DNA of 64,000 bases, from assembly GCF_025141935.1 (NCBI RefSeq), contig NZ_CP081120.1, forward strand, positions 2,728,001 to 2,792,000, written 5' to 3'. This DNA comes from Sulfitobacter sp. S190 (lineage in GTDB: Bacteria > Pseudomonadota > Alphaproteobacteria > Rhodobacterales > Rhodobacteraceae). This document shows positions 53,427 through 63,173 of the stretch, in pieces. A program made the position numbers and the translations under genes. Within the stretch, counting starts at the first letter, position 1. Each line of letters begins with the position of its first letter. Below the pieces are notes generated by a model. The model was not told where the DNA came from and ran no database searches. It saw only the letters and a list, made by a program, of their open reading frames with translations.

Positions 53427-54409
53427 CGGGCGCGCGGCGGCCCTTCGGGCGGTCGGTCGATCAACGTCTCGATCTCCGCCATGACATGCGCGGGCAAAGG
53501 GCCGAATGCCACGGCGCCTGCGTTTTCCGCGGCCTGCCTTTCGGTGCGCGCACCCGGCACGGGGATATTCCGGTCCGATTTCGCCAACAACCAGCACAGG
53601 GCGCCCTGCCCAAGCGTGCGGCCGTCCGTCTGCAACAGCTCGCGTATGGCCGCGAGGTTGCGAAGATGCGCAGCGGCGGGCTTTGCATCCTGAAAGTAAT
53701 CCCGCTTCACGCTATTGACCGACCGCACGTCCGTGTCCGGCATCACCGTGGTGCTGTCGTATTTGCCGGTCAGCACCCCCATCGCCAAAGGTGACCGCAA
53801 CAGGGCCACGAGACCGCTGTCGGAAACGGTTTTCTGGATCGTCGGCACATCCACAAAGATGTTCATCGCGTGCTCGACCCCGACAAACCCCTCCAGATCA
53901 CACATTGCCCGAATGCTCTCGGGGAAATCCGTGCTCCACCCGTAAGCGCGCAGCTTGCCTTGCGCGCGGGCACGCTCCATCTGCTCGAAAATCGGGCGGG
54001 CGGTCTCGATGGGCAGCGCGTTGAGATGCAGCAGCATGACGTCAACGTGGTCCCGGCCCAGCCGCCGCAGGCTGCGTTCTATCGCGGGCATCACCTCGCC
54101 CGGCTCTGTCTCGTCATGCAGGACCTGCCGCGTGTCCTCGTCGACGGCGGTGCCCAGTTTCGACACGACGATCGCATCGCGCGTACCCTTCAGCGCCCGG
54201 CCTAAAACGCGCTCGGAATGCCCTGCACCATAAACCGCGGCCGTGTCGAAAACCCGCAGGCCCGCCTCCAGCGTGGCGCGGATGGCCCGCTCGGATTCCG
54301 CGTCGTCGATGCCGGGAAACCCGTGCGGCTCCGCACCCGCATAGAACTGGCCGCCGATCGCCCAACACCCCATGCCCATCGGCAAAATATCCTGATCCAG
54401 AAATCTCAT
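53423..54409 (-). CDS. aldo/keto reductase
   Basis: 328-residue AKR-family (alpha/beta)8-barrel oxidoreductase using NADPH. The catalytic tetrad is present: Asp and Tyr in VFDTAAVYGAGHSE, Lys in VVSKLG and His in MLLHLN. Start ATG at 54409 (MRFLDQDILPMGMGCWAIGG) follows GGGAGA. It diverges from a LysR gene at 54491 that probably controls it. Substrate unknown. Confidence 0.9.
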   Translation of the reverse strand: MRFLDQDILPMGMGCWAIGGQFYAGAEPHGFPGIDDAESERAIRATLEAGLRVFDTAAVYGAGHSERVLGRALKGTRDAIVVSKLGTAVDEDTRQVLHDETEPGEVMPAIERSLRRLGRDHVDVMLLHLNALPIETARPIFEQMERARAQGKLRAYGWSTDFPESIRAMCDLEGFVGVEHAMNIFVDVPTIQKTVSDSGLVALLRSPLAMGVLTGKYDSTTVMPDTDVRSVNSVKRDYFQDAKPAAAHLRNLAAIRELLQTDGRTLGQGALCWLLAKSDRNIPVPGARTERQAAENAGAVAFGPLPAHVMAEIETLIDRPPEGPPRAR

Positions 54410-54490
54410 AGAAGCATCTCCCGCAATTCCGGCCCCATCCTCCGCCAGTTCGGCTGGTAAAAATACACAAAGAAACGCAACATACATTTC

Positions 54491-55324
54491 ATGAGTGAAA
54501 CGAACTCCGACTGGAATGACCTGAAGTTCTTTCTGGCCGTCGCCCGACACAGCGGCCTTTCCGGGGCCGCGCGGCAAACCGGGCTGAGCGCCGCAACGCT
54601 CGGACGCCGCATGCAGGCGCTCGAACAGGCCACCGGGATCGAAATTTTTCGCAGGCACGCGCGTGGATACGACCTGACGGAACAGGGCGAGGCGCTCTTT
54701 GCCCGGGTCGCGGCCCTCGACGCCGAGGTACGGCCCCTGTTTGACCGTCAAAACATGCGCCCCCTCACGCTGGTCAAATTGTCAGGGGGGCATTGGACCC
54801 TGCACGCGCTGGCCCCGCATATTCCGCAGATCGCCAAATCCGCGCCCGACGCCATGCTGCGCCTGATTTCGGCCACCGATCATATGAAGATCAATCACCG
54901 CGAAGCAGTGATCGGCATCCGCAACCAGCGTCCCGAAAGAACCGGGCTGGCCTGTCGCAAAGTCGGCACCGTCGCCTTCGCCGGATACGCCACCGACGAC
55001 GCGGTGCAGGGATGGATACGTGTCACCTCCAAGGCGCCGTCGGCCCGCTGGCTCGCCGATCAGATCGACACGGAAATCACACTGGAAGCAAATGCGCCGC
55101 GCCTTGCCAGAGATCTGGCGCTACAAGGGCTGGGCCGCGTGATCCTGCCGTGTTTCATCGGCGAACGCACGCCGGGCCTTGTCCGCGTGCACCCCCGCAT
55201 CCGCGACCTTGACCACGAACAATGGTTGGTCAGCCACGACGAAGACCGTTTCATCCCGGCAGTCCGCAAAGTACTCGATGCGACCTACACGGCGCTGGGT
55301 TTGATCCTCAAAACATCTGAATGA
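54491..55324 (+). CDS. LysR-family transcriptional regulator
   Basis: 277 residues, winged helix (FFLAVARHSGLSGAARQTGL, SAATLGRRMQALE) and a shorter effector domain. Divergent from the aldo/keto reductase with 81 bases between starts; no other gene follows for about 170 bases before the minus-strand nrdJ ends. Confidence 0.9.
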   Translation: MSETNSDWNDLKFFLAVARHSGLSGAARQTGLSAATLGRRMQALEQATGIEIFRRHARGYDLTEQGEALFARVAALDAEVRPLFDRQNMRPLTLVKLSGGHWTLHALAPHIPQIAKSAPDAMLRLISATDHMKINHREAVIGIRNQRPERTGLACRKVGTVAFAGYATDDAVQGWIRVTSKAPSARWLADQIDTEITLEANAPRLARDLALQGLGRVILPCFIGERTPGLVRVHPRIRDLDHEQWLVSHDEDRFIPAVRKVLDATYTALGLILKTSE

Positions 55325-55496
55325 AACGACGCCCCCGCGACTCACCCGAGAACGTCAGGCCCGAACAGCCGCATCCCTGCCCCGCTGCCGCCGGACAAAA
55401 CAGGTCAGGCATCACCCCAGAAAGACGCGCGGCCCCACACCGCGCGCGCCAATCCCCTGCTCCCGGCCTAGGCTGATCTTCACCGCAGCCCGGCCA

Positions 55497-57785
55497 TCAG
55501 CCACATTTCGAATGGCCGCAGCTGCCGCAGGTCATGCAGCCCTCGACCATGCGCAGATCATACTGGCCACAGCTGGAGCACGCCTTGCCGCGCGGCTTGT
55601 CCAGTCCCACGACCTTGGCCTGCGGATCGGCCTTCAGGCCCATGCCCTCGCCCGCGATGAACCCCGTGGCCACCATATGCTGCTCGATCACACCGCCGAT
55701 GGCCGCCAAGATCGAGGGCACGTATTTGCCGCCCATCCACGCCCCGCCGCGCGGGTCGAACACGGCCTTGAGCTCTTCGACCACGAACGACACATCGCCG
55801 CCGCGCCGGAACACCGCCGACACCATCCGCGTCAGCGCCACGGTCCAGGCGAAATTCTCCATGTTCTTGGAGTTGATGAACACTTCGAAGGGCCGCCGCT
55901 TGCCCCCCACGATCAGATCGTTGACGGTGATGTAGAGCGCGTGCTCGCTGTCGGGCCACTTGATCTTGTAGGTCGCGCCTTCCAGCTCCTGCGGACGGTC
56001 CAGCGGCTCGGACATATAGATGACGTCGCCGTGGGGGGCCTGCGGGGCCTCCCCGTCCTGCGCCATCACCTCGGGGGCCTCCTTCTTGTCCTCGCTGACG
56101 CTCAGCACGCTGCCGGTGACGTCGTTGGGGCGGTAGGTGGTGCAGCCCTTGCAGCCCGAGTCCCACGCCTCCATGTACACATCCTTGAAGCTCTCGAAGC
56201 TGATGTCCTCGGGGCAGTTGATGGTCTTGGAGATGCTCGAATCTACCCACTTCTGGGCCGCGGCCTGCATCTTGACGTGGTCCAGCGGGGCCAGCGTCTG
56301 GGCGTTGACGAAATAGTCGGGCAAGGGCGCATCCCCCTTCAGGTCGCGCCACATCTGCACGGCGTAGTCGACCACTTCCTCTTCGGTGCGGCTGCCGTCC
56401 TTTTGCAGGACCTTGCGGGTGTAGGCATAGGCAAAGACCGGCTCGATCCCGGAACTGACATTGCCCGCATACAGGCTGATGGTGCCGGTGGGCGCGATCG
56501 AGGTCAGCAGGGCGTTGCGGATGCCGTGGGTGCGGATGGCCTCGCGGACATCCTCGTCCATCATCTGCATCGTGCCGGACGCCAGGTATTTATCCGCATC
56601 GAACAGCGGGAACGCGCCCTTCTCCTTGGCCAGCTCCACCGACGCCAGATAGGCGGCGCGGGCGATCGCGTGCAGCCATTGCTCGGTCTGACGCGCCGCT
56701 TCGTCGCTGCCATACCGCAGGCCCAGCATCAAAAGCGCATCGGCCAGCCCGGTCACGCCCAAACCGATCCGGCGCTTGGCCTGCGCTTCCTGCGCCTGTG
56801 CCTCCAGCGGGAATTTCGACACATCGACCACGTTGTCCATCATCCGCACCGCCGTAGCGACCAGCGTGTCGAGCGCGTCGATGTTCAGCTCGGCTGCCTC
56901 CTCGAACGGGGCCGACACCAGCCGCGCCAGATTGATCGATCCCAGCAGACACGCGCCATAGGGCGGCAAGGGCTGCTCGCCACACGGGTTGGTGGCGGCG
57001 ATGGTCTCGCAATAGCTCAGGTTGTTGGCGGCGTTGATCCGGTCGATGAAAATGACACCCGGCTCGGCAAAATCATAGGTCGCCTGCATGATCTGGTTCC
57101 ACAGATCGCGGGCCTGCACGGTCTTGTAGACGCGGTCCCCGAACACCAGATCCCACGGCCCGTCGGCCTTCACGGCCTCCATGAACGGATCGGTGATCAG
57201 CACCGACATGTTGAACATCCGCAAGCGGGCCGCGTCGGATTTGGCGGTGATGAAATCTTCCACATCCGGGTGGTCACAGCGCATCGTGGCCATCATCGCC
57301 CCGCGCCGCGATCCCGCCGACATGATGGTGCGGCACATCGCGTCCCATACATCCATGAACGACAGCGGGCCCGACGCATCCGCCGACACGCCTAGCACAT
57401 CCGCACCGCGGGGCCGGATCGTGGAAAAGTCATAGCCGATGCCGCCGCCCTGCTGCATGGTCAGCGCCGCTTCCTTGAGCATGTCGAAAATGCCGCTCAT
57501 GCTGTCGGGCACCGTGCCCATGACAAAGCAGTTGAACAGCGTCACGCGCCGTGCCGTGCCCGCCCCGGCGGTGATCCGGCCCGCAGGCAGGTATTTGAAA
57601 TCCGACAGCGCGTCATAGAACGTCTCTTCCGCCGCGGCAGGGTCGCTTTCGACCTGCGCAAGGTCCCGCGCGATGCGGCGCCAGGTGTCCTCGACCGTGG
57701 CATCCTTGGGCGTACCATCTGCCGCTTTGAAACGGTATTTCATGTCCCAGATCTGTTCGGCGATAGGGGCGGCAAAAGCGGTCAT
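55497..57785 (-). CDS. nrdJ: adenosylcobalamin-dependent class II ribonucleotide reductase
   Basis: 762 residues. Reduces ribonucleotides to deoxyribonucleotides using adenosylcobalamin, without oxygen or a second subunit. The active site is seen as the redox cysteine in VTLFNCFVMGT and the NPCGEQ segment with the thiyl-radical cysteine and catalytic asparagine/glutamate. The C-terminus ends in a Cys-rich tail (CSSCGQYDL, CMTCGSCGHSKCG), a zinc-ribbon-like region typical of this family. The ATG at 57785 fits the family start MTAFAAPIAEQIWD. No cobalamin riboswitch is visible upstream. Confidence 0.96.
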   Translation of the reverse strand: MTAFAAPIAEQIWDMKYRFKAADGTPKDATVEDTWRRIARDLAQVESDPAAAEETFYDALSDFKYLPAGRITAGAGTARRVTLFNCFVMGTVPDSMSGIFDMLKEAALTMQQGGGIGYDFSTIRPRGADVLGVSADASGPLSFMDVWDAMCRTIMSAGSRRGAMMATMRCDHPDVEDFITAKSDAARLRMFNMSVLITDPFMEAVKADGPWDLVFGDRVYKTVQARDLWNQIMQATYDFAEPGVIFIDRINAANNLSYCETIAATNPCGEQPLPPYGACLLGSINLARLVSAPFEEAAELNIDALDTLVATAVRMMDNVVDVSKFPLEAQAQEAQAKRRIGLGVTGLADALLMLGLRYGSDEAARQTEQWLHAIARAAYLASVELAKEKGAFPLFDADKYLASGTMQMMDEDVREAIRTHGIRNALLTSIAPTGTISLYAGNVSSGIEPVFAYAYTRKVLQKDGSRTEEEVVDYAVQMWRDLKGDAPLPDYFVNAQTLAPLDHVKMQAAAQKWVDSSISKTINCPEDISFESFKDVYMEAWDSGCKGCTTYRPNDVTGSVLSVSEDKKEAPEVMAQDGEAPQAPHGDVIYMSEPLDRPQELEGATYKIKWPDSEHALYITVNDLIVGGKRRPFEVFINSKNMENFAWTVALTRMVSAVFRRGGDVSFVVEELKAVFDPRGGAWMGGKYVPSILAAIGGVIEQHMVATGFIAGEGMGLKADPQAKVVGLDKPRGKACSSCGQYDLRMVEGCMTCGSCGHSKCG

Positions 57786-57965
57786 TGCGATTCCTCGGAT
57801 GGCTATGGACGGGGGACGGACAATAGACGGACCTGCGCAAAAGGCCACAGTAAAACGGCCCGGTACTGCCGCGTCATCCTACCACAGTTTGCAGTTTTCT
57901 GCGAAACCCCTACTTTATGTCGTGGCTCGCGGGGTGAGTCTGTGGATAAGGCGGTGGATAGATCT

Positions 57966-58397
57966 GTGAGTAAATTCGTGCATCTGATCAAGCTGTCGGT
58001 GGGCAGCGAAAGCGTCGAGCAAATGATCGACTGGCAGCGCCGCCGGTCCAAGCAGATCGTGAACGGCGATTACTACCACCTGACGCGCATGTGGCCCAAA
58101 CGCGAGGCCGAAATCATCAACGGCGGATCGATCTACTGGGTCATCAAGGGCGAAGTGGCCGCACGCCAGCGGGTGATCCGTCTGGACGAGAAAATCGGCG
58201 CCGACGGCATCCGGCGGTGCGCCATCGTGCTCGACGCCGAGGTGATCCCGACGGTGACGGCCCTGCGCCGCCCGTTTCAGGGGTGGCGCTATCTCGATCC
58301 GGCGGACGCGCCCGCCGATCTGCCCAAGGGCCGCAGCAAGGAAGACGCCCTGCCGGTCGAGCTGAACAAGGCACTGGCCGACATCGGCGTCCTCTAG
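57966..58397 (+). CDS. DUF1489 family protein
   Basis: 143 residues, matching the DUF1489 family of alphaproteobacteria (KFVHLIKLSVGSESVEQMID, then TRMWPKREAEI and PFQGWRYL). Function unknown. Start is a GTG at 57966 after GGTGGA; GTGs at 57942 and 57954 are alternatives. Divergent from nrdJ. Confidence 0.85.
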   Translation: MSKFVHLIKLSVGSESVEQMIDWQRRRSKQIVNGDYYHLTRMWPKREAEIINGGSIYWVIKGEVAARQRVIRLDEKIGADGIRRCAIVLDAEVIPTVTALRRPFQGWRYLDPADAPADLPKGRSKEDALPVELNKALADIGVL

Positions 58398-58442
58398 CCG
58401 CCCGCGCGGGTCGCGGCGGGGCGCGGCGGTCCGTCCTGAGGC

Positions 58443-59135
58443 CTAGACCGACAGCCGGTCCAGCAACGCGGCCAGCGTGGCGCTCTCGTCTGCATCCATC
58501 TCGGCCACACGGCTGCGCCACAGCGTCGCCTGACTGCGCAGCACCAGACCGTCCTCGAGAATTTTCAGATGGTTGGCGCTCAGGGTCTCCCCGCTGGACG
58601 TGATGTCCGCAATGGCCTCGGCCGTCTCGTTGGCCACGGTGCCTTCGGTCGCGCCCTGACTGTCGATCAGCGCGTAATCGGCCACACCGGCCTCGCGCAG
58701 GAAATCGCGCACCAGCCGGTGGTATTTCGTGGCGATCCGCAACCGCATGCCATGGGTCTGCCGAAAGGCCGCCGCCACCGCATCCAGATCGTCGAGCGTG
58801 TCCACATCGATCCAGCCCTGCGGCACCGCGATGATCAGATCGGCATGACCAAAGCCCAGCTCGGCCACATCGGTGACCAACTGGTCATGCAGGGGCAGCT
58901 TTTCGCGCACCAGATCGGTGCCCGTGACACCCAGATGGATACGCCCGGCCGCCAGTTCGCGCGGAATTTCTCCCGCCGACAGCAGCACCAGCGACACCCC
59001 GTCGATGCCGTCCACGACCCCTGCGTATTCGCGGTCGGACCCGCTGCGCGACAGGGTGATGCCCCGCGCCGCGAACCACTCGAATGTCTTTTCCATCAGC
59101 CGCCCCTTCGACGGCACGCCCAGCTTCAGGGTCAT
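58443..59135 (-). CDS. hisG: ATP phosphoribosyltransferase, short form
   Basis: 230-residue HisG of the short type that lacks the regulatory C-terminal domain and works only with HisZ. First step of histidine synthesis: ATP plus PRPP. Starts MTLKLGVPSKGRLMEKT, with the substrate-binding LGVTGTDLV and the PRPP-loop-like segment DITSSGETL. It overlaps hisZ by four bases, as expected for subunits of one complex. Confidence 0.95.
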   Translation of the reverse strand: MTLKLGVPSKGRLMEKTFEWFAARGITLSRSGSDREYAGVVDGIDGVSLVLLSAGEIPRELAAGRIHLGVTGTDLVREKLPLHDQLVTDVAELGFGHADLIIAVPQGWIDVDTLDDLDAVAAAFRQTHGMRLRIATKYHRLVRDFLREAGVADYALIDSQGATEGTVANETAEAIADITSSGETLSANHLKILEDGLVLRSQATLWRSRVAEMDADESATLAALLDRLSV

Positions 59136-60214
59136 CGGCTCTCTCCGTCCAGCAGCAGCATCAGCCCCGGGCGCATCACGCCGCCCACCGCCGGTATTTC
59201 CGCGCCCTGCCCCAACCGCCGGGTCAGCGCATCGTATCGCCCACCGCTGGCAATCGCGGGCAGATCGGACCGGCCCCGCGCACGGAACCCGAACACGAAC
59301 CCGTCGTAATACTCCATCGACGTGCGGCCGTAATCCGCCTCGAACGCCAGCGCCTCCACATCGATGCCACGCGCCGCCAGTGCCGCCTGACGCTGCGCCA
59401 CGCGCTCCACCGCATCGGCAATCGCGGGCATGTCCCCTGCCAGCGCGCGCAGCTGCTCCAGCGCCACGGGCAGCGTGCCGCGCACCTCCAGCAACCGCTC
59501 CAGCAGCGCCACCTGCGCCCCCGACACCGGCGGGGCCGCCTGGTCCGCACGCAACGCGGCCACACGGGCCTCGATCTCGTCCGCGCGGCGCTTGCCGTTC
59601 AACGGCGCATCGGTCCGGCAGGTCCCGTCCAGCACGGCCTGCCGCGCCGCCGAGGGCGCAGCCCCGCCCGCGTAGCGCTCCAGCAAGGCGCGGAACCGGC
59701 GCGGCCGCCAGATGTGGCGCATCAACGCCGCCTTGCGGGCCGGCAATGTATCCAAGCCCGCAACCGCCGCCATCAGGATGCCGATGTCCCCTGTAACGGG
59801 CCGCACATCCAAGCCCTCCAGCTGCCCCGCGATCAACGCGAACACCTCTGCGTCGGCGGCGGCCGGATCGGCGCGGTCGAACACCTCGTATCCCACTTGC
59901 ACATATTCATTGGCGCGGCCCGGATCGCGTTCCTGACGGCGAAACACCTCGCCCGCGTAGGTATAGCGCGCAGGCTCCGCCCCGCCCGTCATGTGCATCT
60001 GCACCACCGGCACCGTGAAATCGGGGCGCAGCATCTGCTCCCCGCGCAGCGCGTCCGACGTCACATAGGCCCGCGCGCGAATGTCCTCGCCATAAAGGTC
60101 GAGCAACGTCTCCGCCGATTGCAACAGCGGCGGCTCCACCACCTGCGCGCCCTCGCGCTCGAATGCGGCGCGCAACGCGGCGGCGCGCGCGTTGGTCCGG
60201 CCCCGCTCCGACAT
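59132..60214 (-). CDS. hisZ: ATP phosphoribosyltransferase regulatory subunit HisZ
   Basis: 360-residue paralogue of histidyl-tRNA synthetase that regulates HisG_S. It keeps the class II fold (LRPDFTVPVVQMHM, GEVFRRQERDPGR, YQVGYEVF-type segment) and ends with GGRYDALTRRLGQGAEIPAVG, but lacks the anticodon-binding domain. The ATG at 60214 uses the A of the upstream hisS TGA (TGATG), so the two are coupled. Confidence 0.94.
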   Translation of the reverse strand: MSERGRTNARAAALRAAFEREGAQVVEPPLLQSAETLLDLYGEDIRARAYVTSDALRGEQMLRPDFTVPVVQMHMTGGAEPARYTYAGEVFRRQERDPGRANEYVQVGYEVFDRADPAAADAEVFALIAGQLEGLDVRPVTGDIGILMAAVAGLDTLPARKAALMRHIWRPRRFRALLERYAGGAAPSAARQAVLDGTCRTDAPLNGKRRADEIEARVAALRADQAAPPVSGAQVALLERLLEVRGTLPVALEQLRALAGDMPAIADAVERVAQRQAALAARGIDVEALAFEADYGRTSMEYYDGFVFGFRARGRSDLPAIASGGRYDALTRRLGQGAEIPAVGGVMRPGLMLLLDGESR

Positions 60215-61710
60215 CAGGCGTAAAGCTCCAGAATTTCGCGCACCTTCGCCACCAGATCGGCGCGGGGCACTTCGTACTGGCTGGGGCGGTCCTTCCATTC
60301 CTCCAGCGTCGCCTCCTGCGCGATCCGGGCCCCCAAGATCAGATCCTTGATCTGCACCACACCCTTCTCGTGCTCGTCGCCGCCCTCGATGATCGCCACG
60401 GGGCTGGACCGTTTATCGGCGTATTTCAACTGGTTGCCGAAATTCTTCGGGTTGCCCAGATACACTTCCGCACGGATACCAGCCTGACGCAGCTCGGCCA
60501 CCATCGCCTGATAATCGGCCATGCGGGCCTTATCCATCACCGTCACGACAACGGGGCCCTGCGCGGCCGCGTCCATGCGGCCCTTGGCGTGCAGCGCGGC
60601 CAGCAACCGGTCCACCCCGATGGACACACCCGTCGCGGGCACCTCCTGCCCCGTGAAGCGTTTGACCAGATCGTCGTAGCGCCCGCCCCCCGCAACAGAG
60701 CCGAAGTTGCGCACCCGGCCCTTGTCGTCCGTGATGTCAAAGGTCAGTTCGGCCTCGTACACGGGGCCGGTATAATACCCCAGACCGCGCACCACAGACG
60801 GGTCGATCTCGATACGGTCGGGGCCATAGCCCCCCGCCGCCAGCAGACCCTCGATCGTCTGCAACTCGTCTACACCGTCCCGGCCCGTCTGGCTGTCACC
60901 AACCAGTTCGCGCAACCGCTCGACCGTTTCGGCACCGCTGTCGCGCTTGGCCTGCATGAAGCCCATGATGACCTCGGCCTGCGCCACATCCAGCCCCGCA
61001 CCGTCGGTGAAATCACCACTCTCGTCCTTGCGGCCCTCCCCGAGCAGCGCCCGAACACCCTGCGGCCCCAACCGGTCCAGCTTGTCGATGGCGCGCAGCA
61101 CGATGCCACGCTCGGCGTCCTTGTCGTCGCCCGCCAATCCGGCGACCTCCAGAACCCCGTTCAGCACCTTGCGGTTGTTCACCCGCACAACGTAATCGCC
61201 GCGGGCAATGCCCACCTCTTCCAGACAATCGGCCAGCATCGCGCAAATCTCGGCGTCCGCCGCGACCGAGGCGGCCCCGACGGTGTCGGCATCACATTGG
61301 TAAAACTGGCGGAACCGGCCCGGACCGGGCTTTTCGTTGCGCCACACAGGGCCCATCGCATACCGGCGGTAGGGCGTGGGCAAATCGTTGCGGTGCTGGG
61401 CGTAAACGCGCGCCAAAGGGGCCGTCAGATCATAGCGCAGCGCCAGCCAGTCGCCGGGCTTTTCGGCCTCTGCATCTTCCTGCCACGCGAAAACGCCCTC
61501 GTTGGGGCGGTCCACATCGGGCAAGAACTTGCCCAGCGCCTCGACCCGCTCCACTCCGCTGCTCTCCAGCGCATCAAACCCGTAACGGTGGTACACGGCG
61601 GCAATCTTGGCCAGCATATCGGCACGCTGGGTGACTTCGGCACCGAAATAATCGCGAAATCCACGCGGGGTTTCGGCCTTGGGGCGCGGGGTCTTCTTGG
61701 GCTTGGCCAT
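60214..61710 (-). CDS. hisS: histidyl-tRNA synthetase
   Basis: 498-residue class II synthetase charging tRNA-His. Motif 1 region in PRGFRDYFG, motif 2 [20 protein letters not shown], histidine-binding block [11 protein letters not shown] and the glycine-rich [13 protein letters not shown] motif. The C-terminal anticodon-binding domain ([15 protein letters not shown] and onwards) is complete. ATG at 61710 follows AGAGGA. A GAACGG-a-CCGTTC dyad lies just upstream. Confidence 0.96.
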   Translation of the reverse strand: MAKPKKTPRPKAETPRGFRDYFGAEVTQRADMLAKIAAVYHRYGFDALESSGVERVEALGKFLPDVDRPNEGVFAWQEDAEAEKPGDWLALRYDLTAPLARVYAQHRNDLPTPYRRYAMGPVWRNEKPGPGRFRQFYQCDADTVGAASVAADAEICAMLADCLEEVGIARGDYVVRVNNRKVLNGVLEVAGLAGDDKDAERGIVLRAIDKLDRLGPQGVRALLGEGRKDESGDFTDGAGLDVAQAEVIMGFMQAKRDSGAETVERLRELVGDSQTGRDGVDELQTIEGLLAAGGYGPDRIEIDPSVVRGLGYYTGPVYEAELTFDITDDKGRVRNFGSVAGGGRYDDLVKRFTGQEVPATGVSIGVDRLLAALHAKGRMDAAAQGPVVVTVMDKARMADYQAMVAELRQAGIRAEVYLGNPKNFGNQLKYADKRSSPVAIIEGGDEHEKGVVQIKDLILGARIAQEATLEEWKDRPSQYEVPRADLVAKVREILELYA

Positions 61711-61918
61711 GACAATCCTCTGGAACGGTCCGTTCTTTGCCCTGCCTCGTAGCGGATGGTCGCCAGCGGGGCAAGCGTTGCGCCCCCCTGCGCGCCCCCT
61801 GCGCCCCCGCCAGCCCCGCGCGCGACACGGGGCGCCCGCAAATGGCGTCGCAGCTTTGCTGCGTCCTTTGGATTGCCCTGCCATTGCCAAAATGCCCTGC
61901 ACCGCGTAGCAGCGGCGC

Positions 61919-62113
61919 ATGGAACATATCGAAGAAAAGCTGGCCCATCTGATGCGCACCGTGGACGATCTGTCCGATGTGGTGGCGCGGCAGGAAACCG
62001 AAATTGCGCTGCTGACGCGGCGTGTGGAGATGCTGATGCGCCGCGAGGCCGAGCGCGACAGCGATCCCACCGGCGGTGTGGTCATCGGCGATGAACGTCC
62101 GCCGCACTACTAG
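61919..62113 (+). CDS. slyX: SlyX family protein
   Basis: 64 residues predicted as one coiled coil ([35 protein letters not shown]) with a charged tail ending RPPHY, as in SlyX. Function in bacteria is not settled. Divergent from hisS, about 200 bases apart, of which I see nothing else except the dyad at hisS. Confidence 0.9.
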   Translation: MEHIEEKLAHLMRTVDDLSDVVARQETEIALLTRRVEMLMRREAERDSDPTGGVVIGDERPPHY

Positions 62114-62124
62114 GGCGTCGGGGT

Positions 62125-63063
62125 CTAGTCGGTCGTCTTGACAGCACTGGCCAGCACCGCGCCATCGTGGATCAGGAATTCTTTCCACCGGCCGTTGGTT
62201 TCGGCGTATTCATAGGCGCTCAGGAACGCGGTATTCTTGTCGAGCCTGCCGATCCGCCGCGCGTCGCACGGCTTGCGTTTGCCCACCTTGCAGACCGAGG
62301 CTTTCACCTTGTCATAGGCCTTGTCCGTCGCGGCATACGGCAGATGCCGCCCCGCCGGTCCGAACCGCAGCACCTCGTAGAAAGACGGCGCACCCACCAG
62401 CGCCGTGGCGGCGGTAAACTGGCGCGGGCATTTGTCGTCAAATCCGGTCAGGTAGAACGTCCGCTTGCTCTTGATGCCGGGGTTGGTGTCATAGAGCGCA
62501 AAGCCGCGCCCGCCCATGTTCTCGACCCGCGTGCCCAGCGGCTTGCCCCGCGCCTCGCAGACGCGCGCGATCTCGCCAAAGGCCAGCACCGTGCCATAGG
62601 GCACATCGGCGGTGTCGGGCCCGTTGCGCGCGCTGCTGCCGGCGCCGCGGCCGAACAATCCGCCGCGGCGCGGTTGGGTGGCCTGCGGGCTGTCTGCGCT
62701 GTCGGCATCCGGACTGCGGGTCGCCACGACGACGGTCGCGGCCGTCTGCGGTGTTGCCGCCTCCGGTGCGGCGGCGGTCGCGCTGTCGACCAGACGGCCG
62801 AAAAATCCGCGTGGTTTGTCAGGTGAAGCGCTTTGTGCTGTGGCCTGCGTGTCTGCGCCGGTTTCCGCATCTGCGGGCAGGTCGCGTCCCTCTGCCGCAT
62901 CGGTGCCCAGAAACCCGTCGCGCGCCACTTCCGCCGCATCCGGTGCCACGGCAGCCGTGTCGCTTGCCGGCACGTCCACATCCGACAACCGGTCGACCCC
63001 CGACAGCGGATCCGCGCAGGCAGCAAGCCCCAAAACAATCACACAGGCGACAAGTGCACGCAC
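62125..63063 (-). CDS. predicted lipoprotein of unknown function
   Basis: 312 residues from a GTG at 63063, preceded by GGGAGGG. The N-terminus MRALVACVIVLGLAACADP carries an LAAC lipobox with the acylated Cys16. About residues 20-150 are Ala/Asp/Pro-rich low complexity; the C-terminal 150 residues are ordered, with four cysteines (RVCEARGK, DDKCPRQF, ASVCKVGK, KPCDARRI) that may pair as disulfides. Roseobacters carry conserved relatives; no function is known. Ends 11 bases from slyX, convergent. Confidence 0.8.
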   Translation of the reverse strand: MRALVACVIVLGLAACADPLSGVDRLSDVDVPASDTAAVAPDAAEVARDGFLGTDAAEGRDLPADAETGADTQATAQSASPDKPRGFFGRLVDSATAAAPEAATPQTAATVVVATRSPDADSADSPQATQPRRGGLFGRGAGSSARNGPDTADVPYGTVLAFGEIARVCEARGKPLGTRVENMGGRGFALYDTNPGIKSKRTFYLTGFDDKCPRQFTAATALVGAPSFYEVLRFGPAGRHLPYAATDKAYDKVKASVCKVGKRKPCDARRIGRLDKNTAFLSAYEYAETNGRWKEFLIHDGAVLASAVKTTD

Positions 63064-63173
63064 GAAAACCCTCCCGATACCTCGCGCTTGTGTAGCGAAC
63101 ACCGCCCGCGCCGTCCAGCGGGCCATCGCGTCACATCCCGGCTCCGCCGGATCACGCCGATGCCTGCGGGTGC

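Noticed and set aside
57786..57965. Cobalamin riboswitch before nrdJ
   Set aside because: No B12 box (GCCACTG on the minus strand) is present and the region is only about 180 bases.
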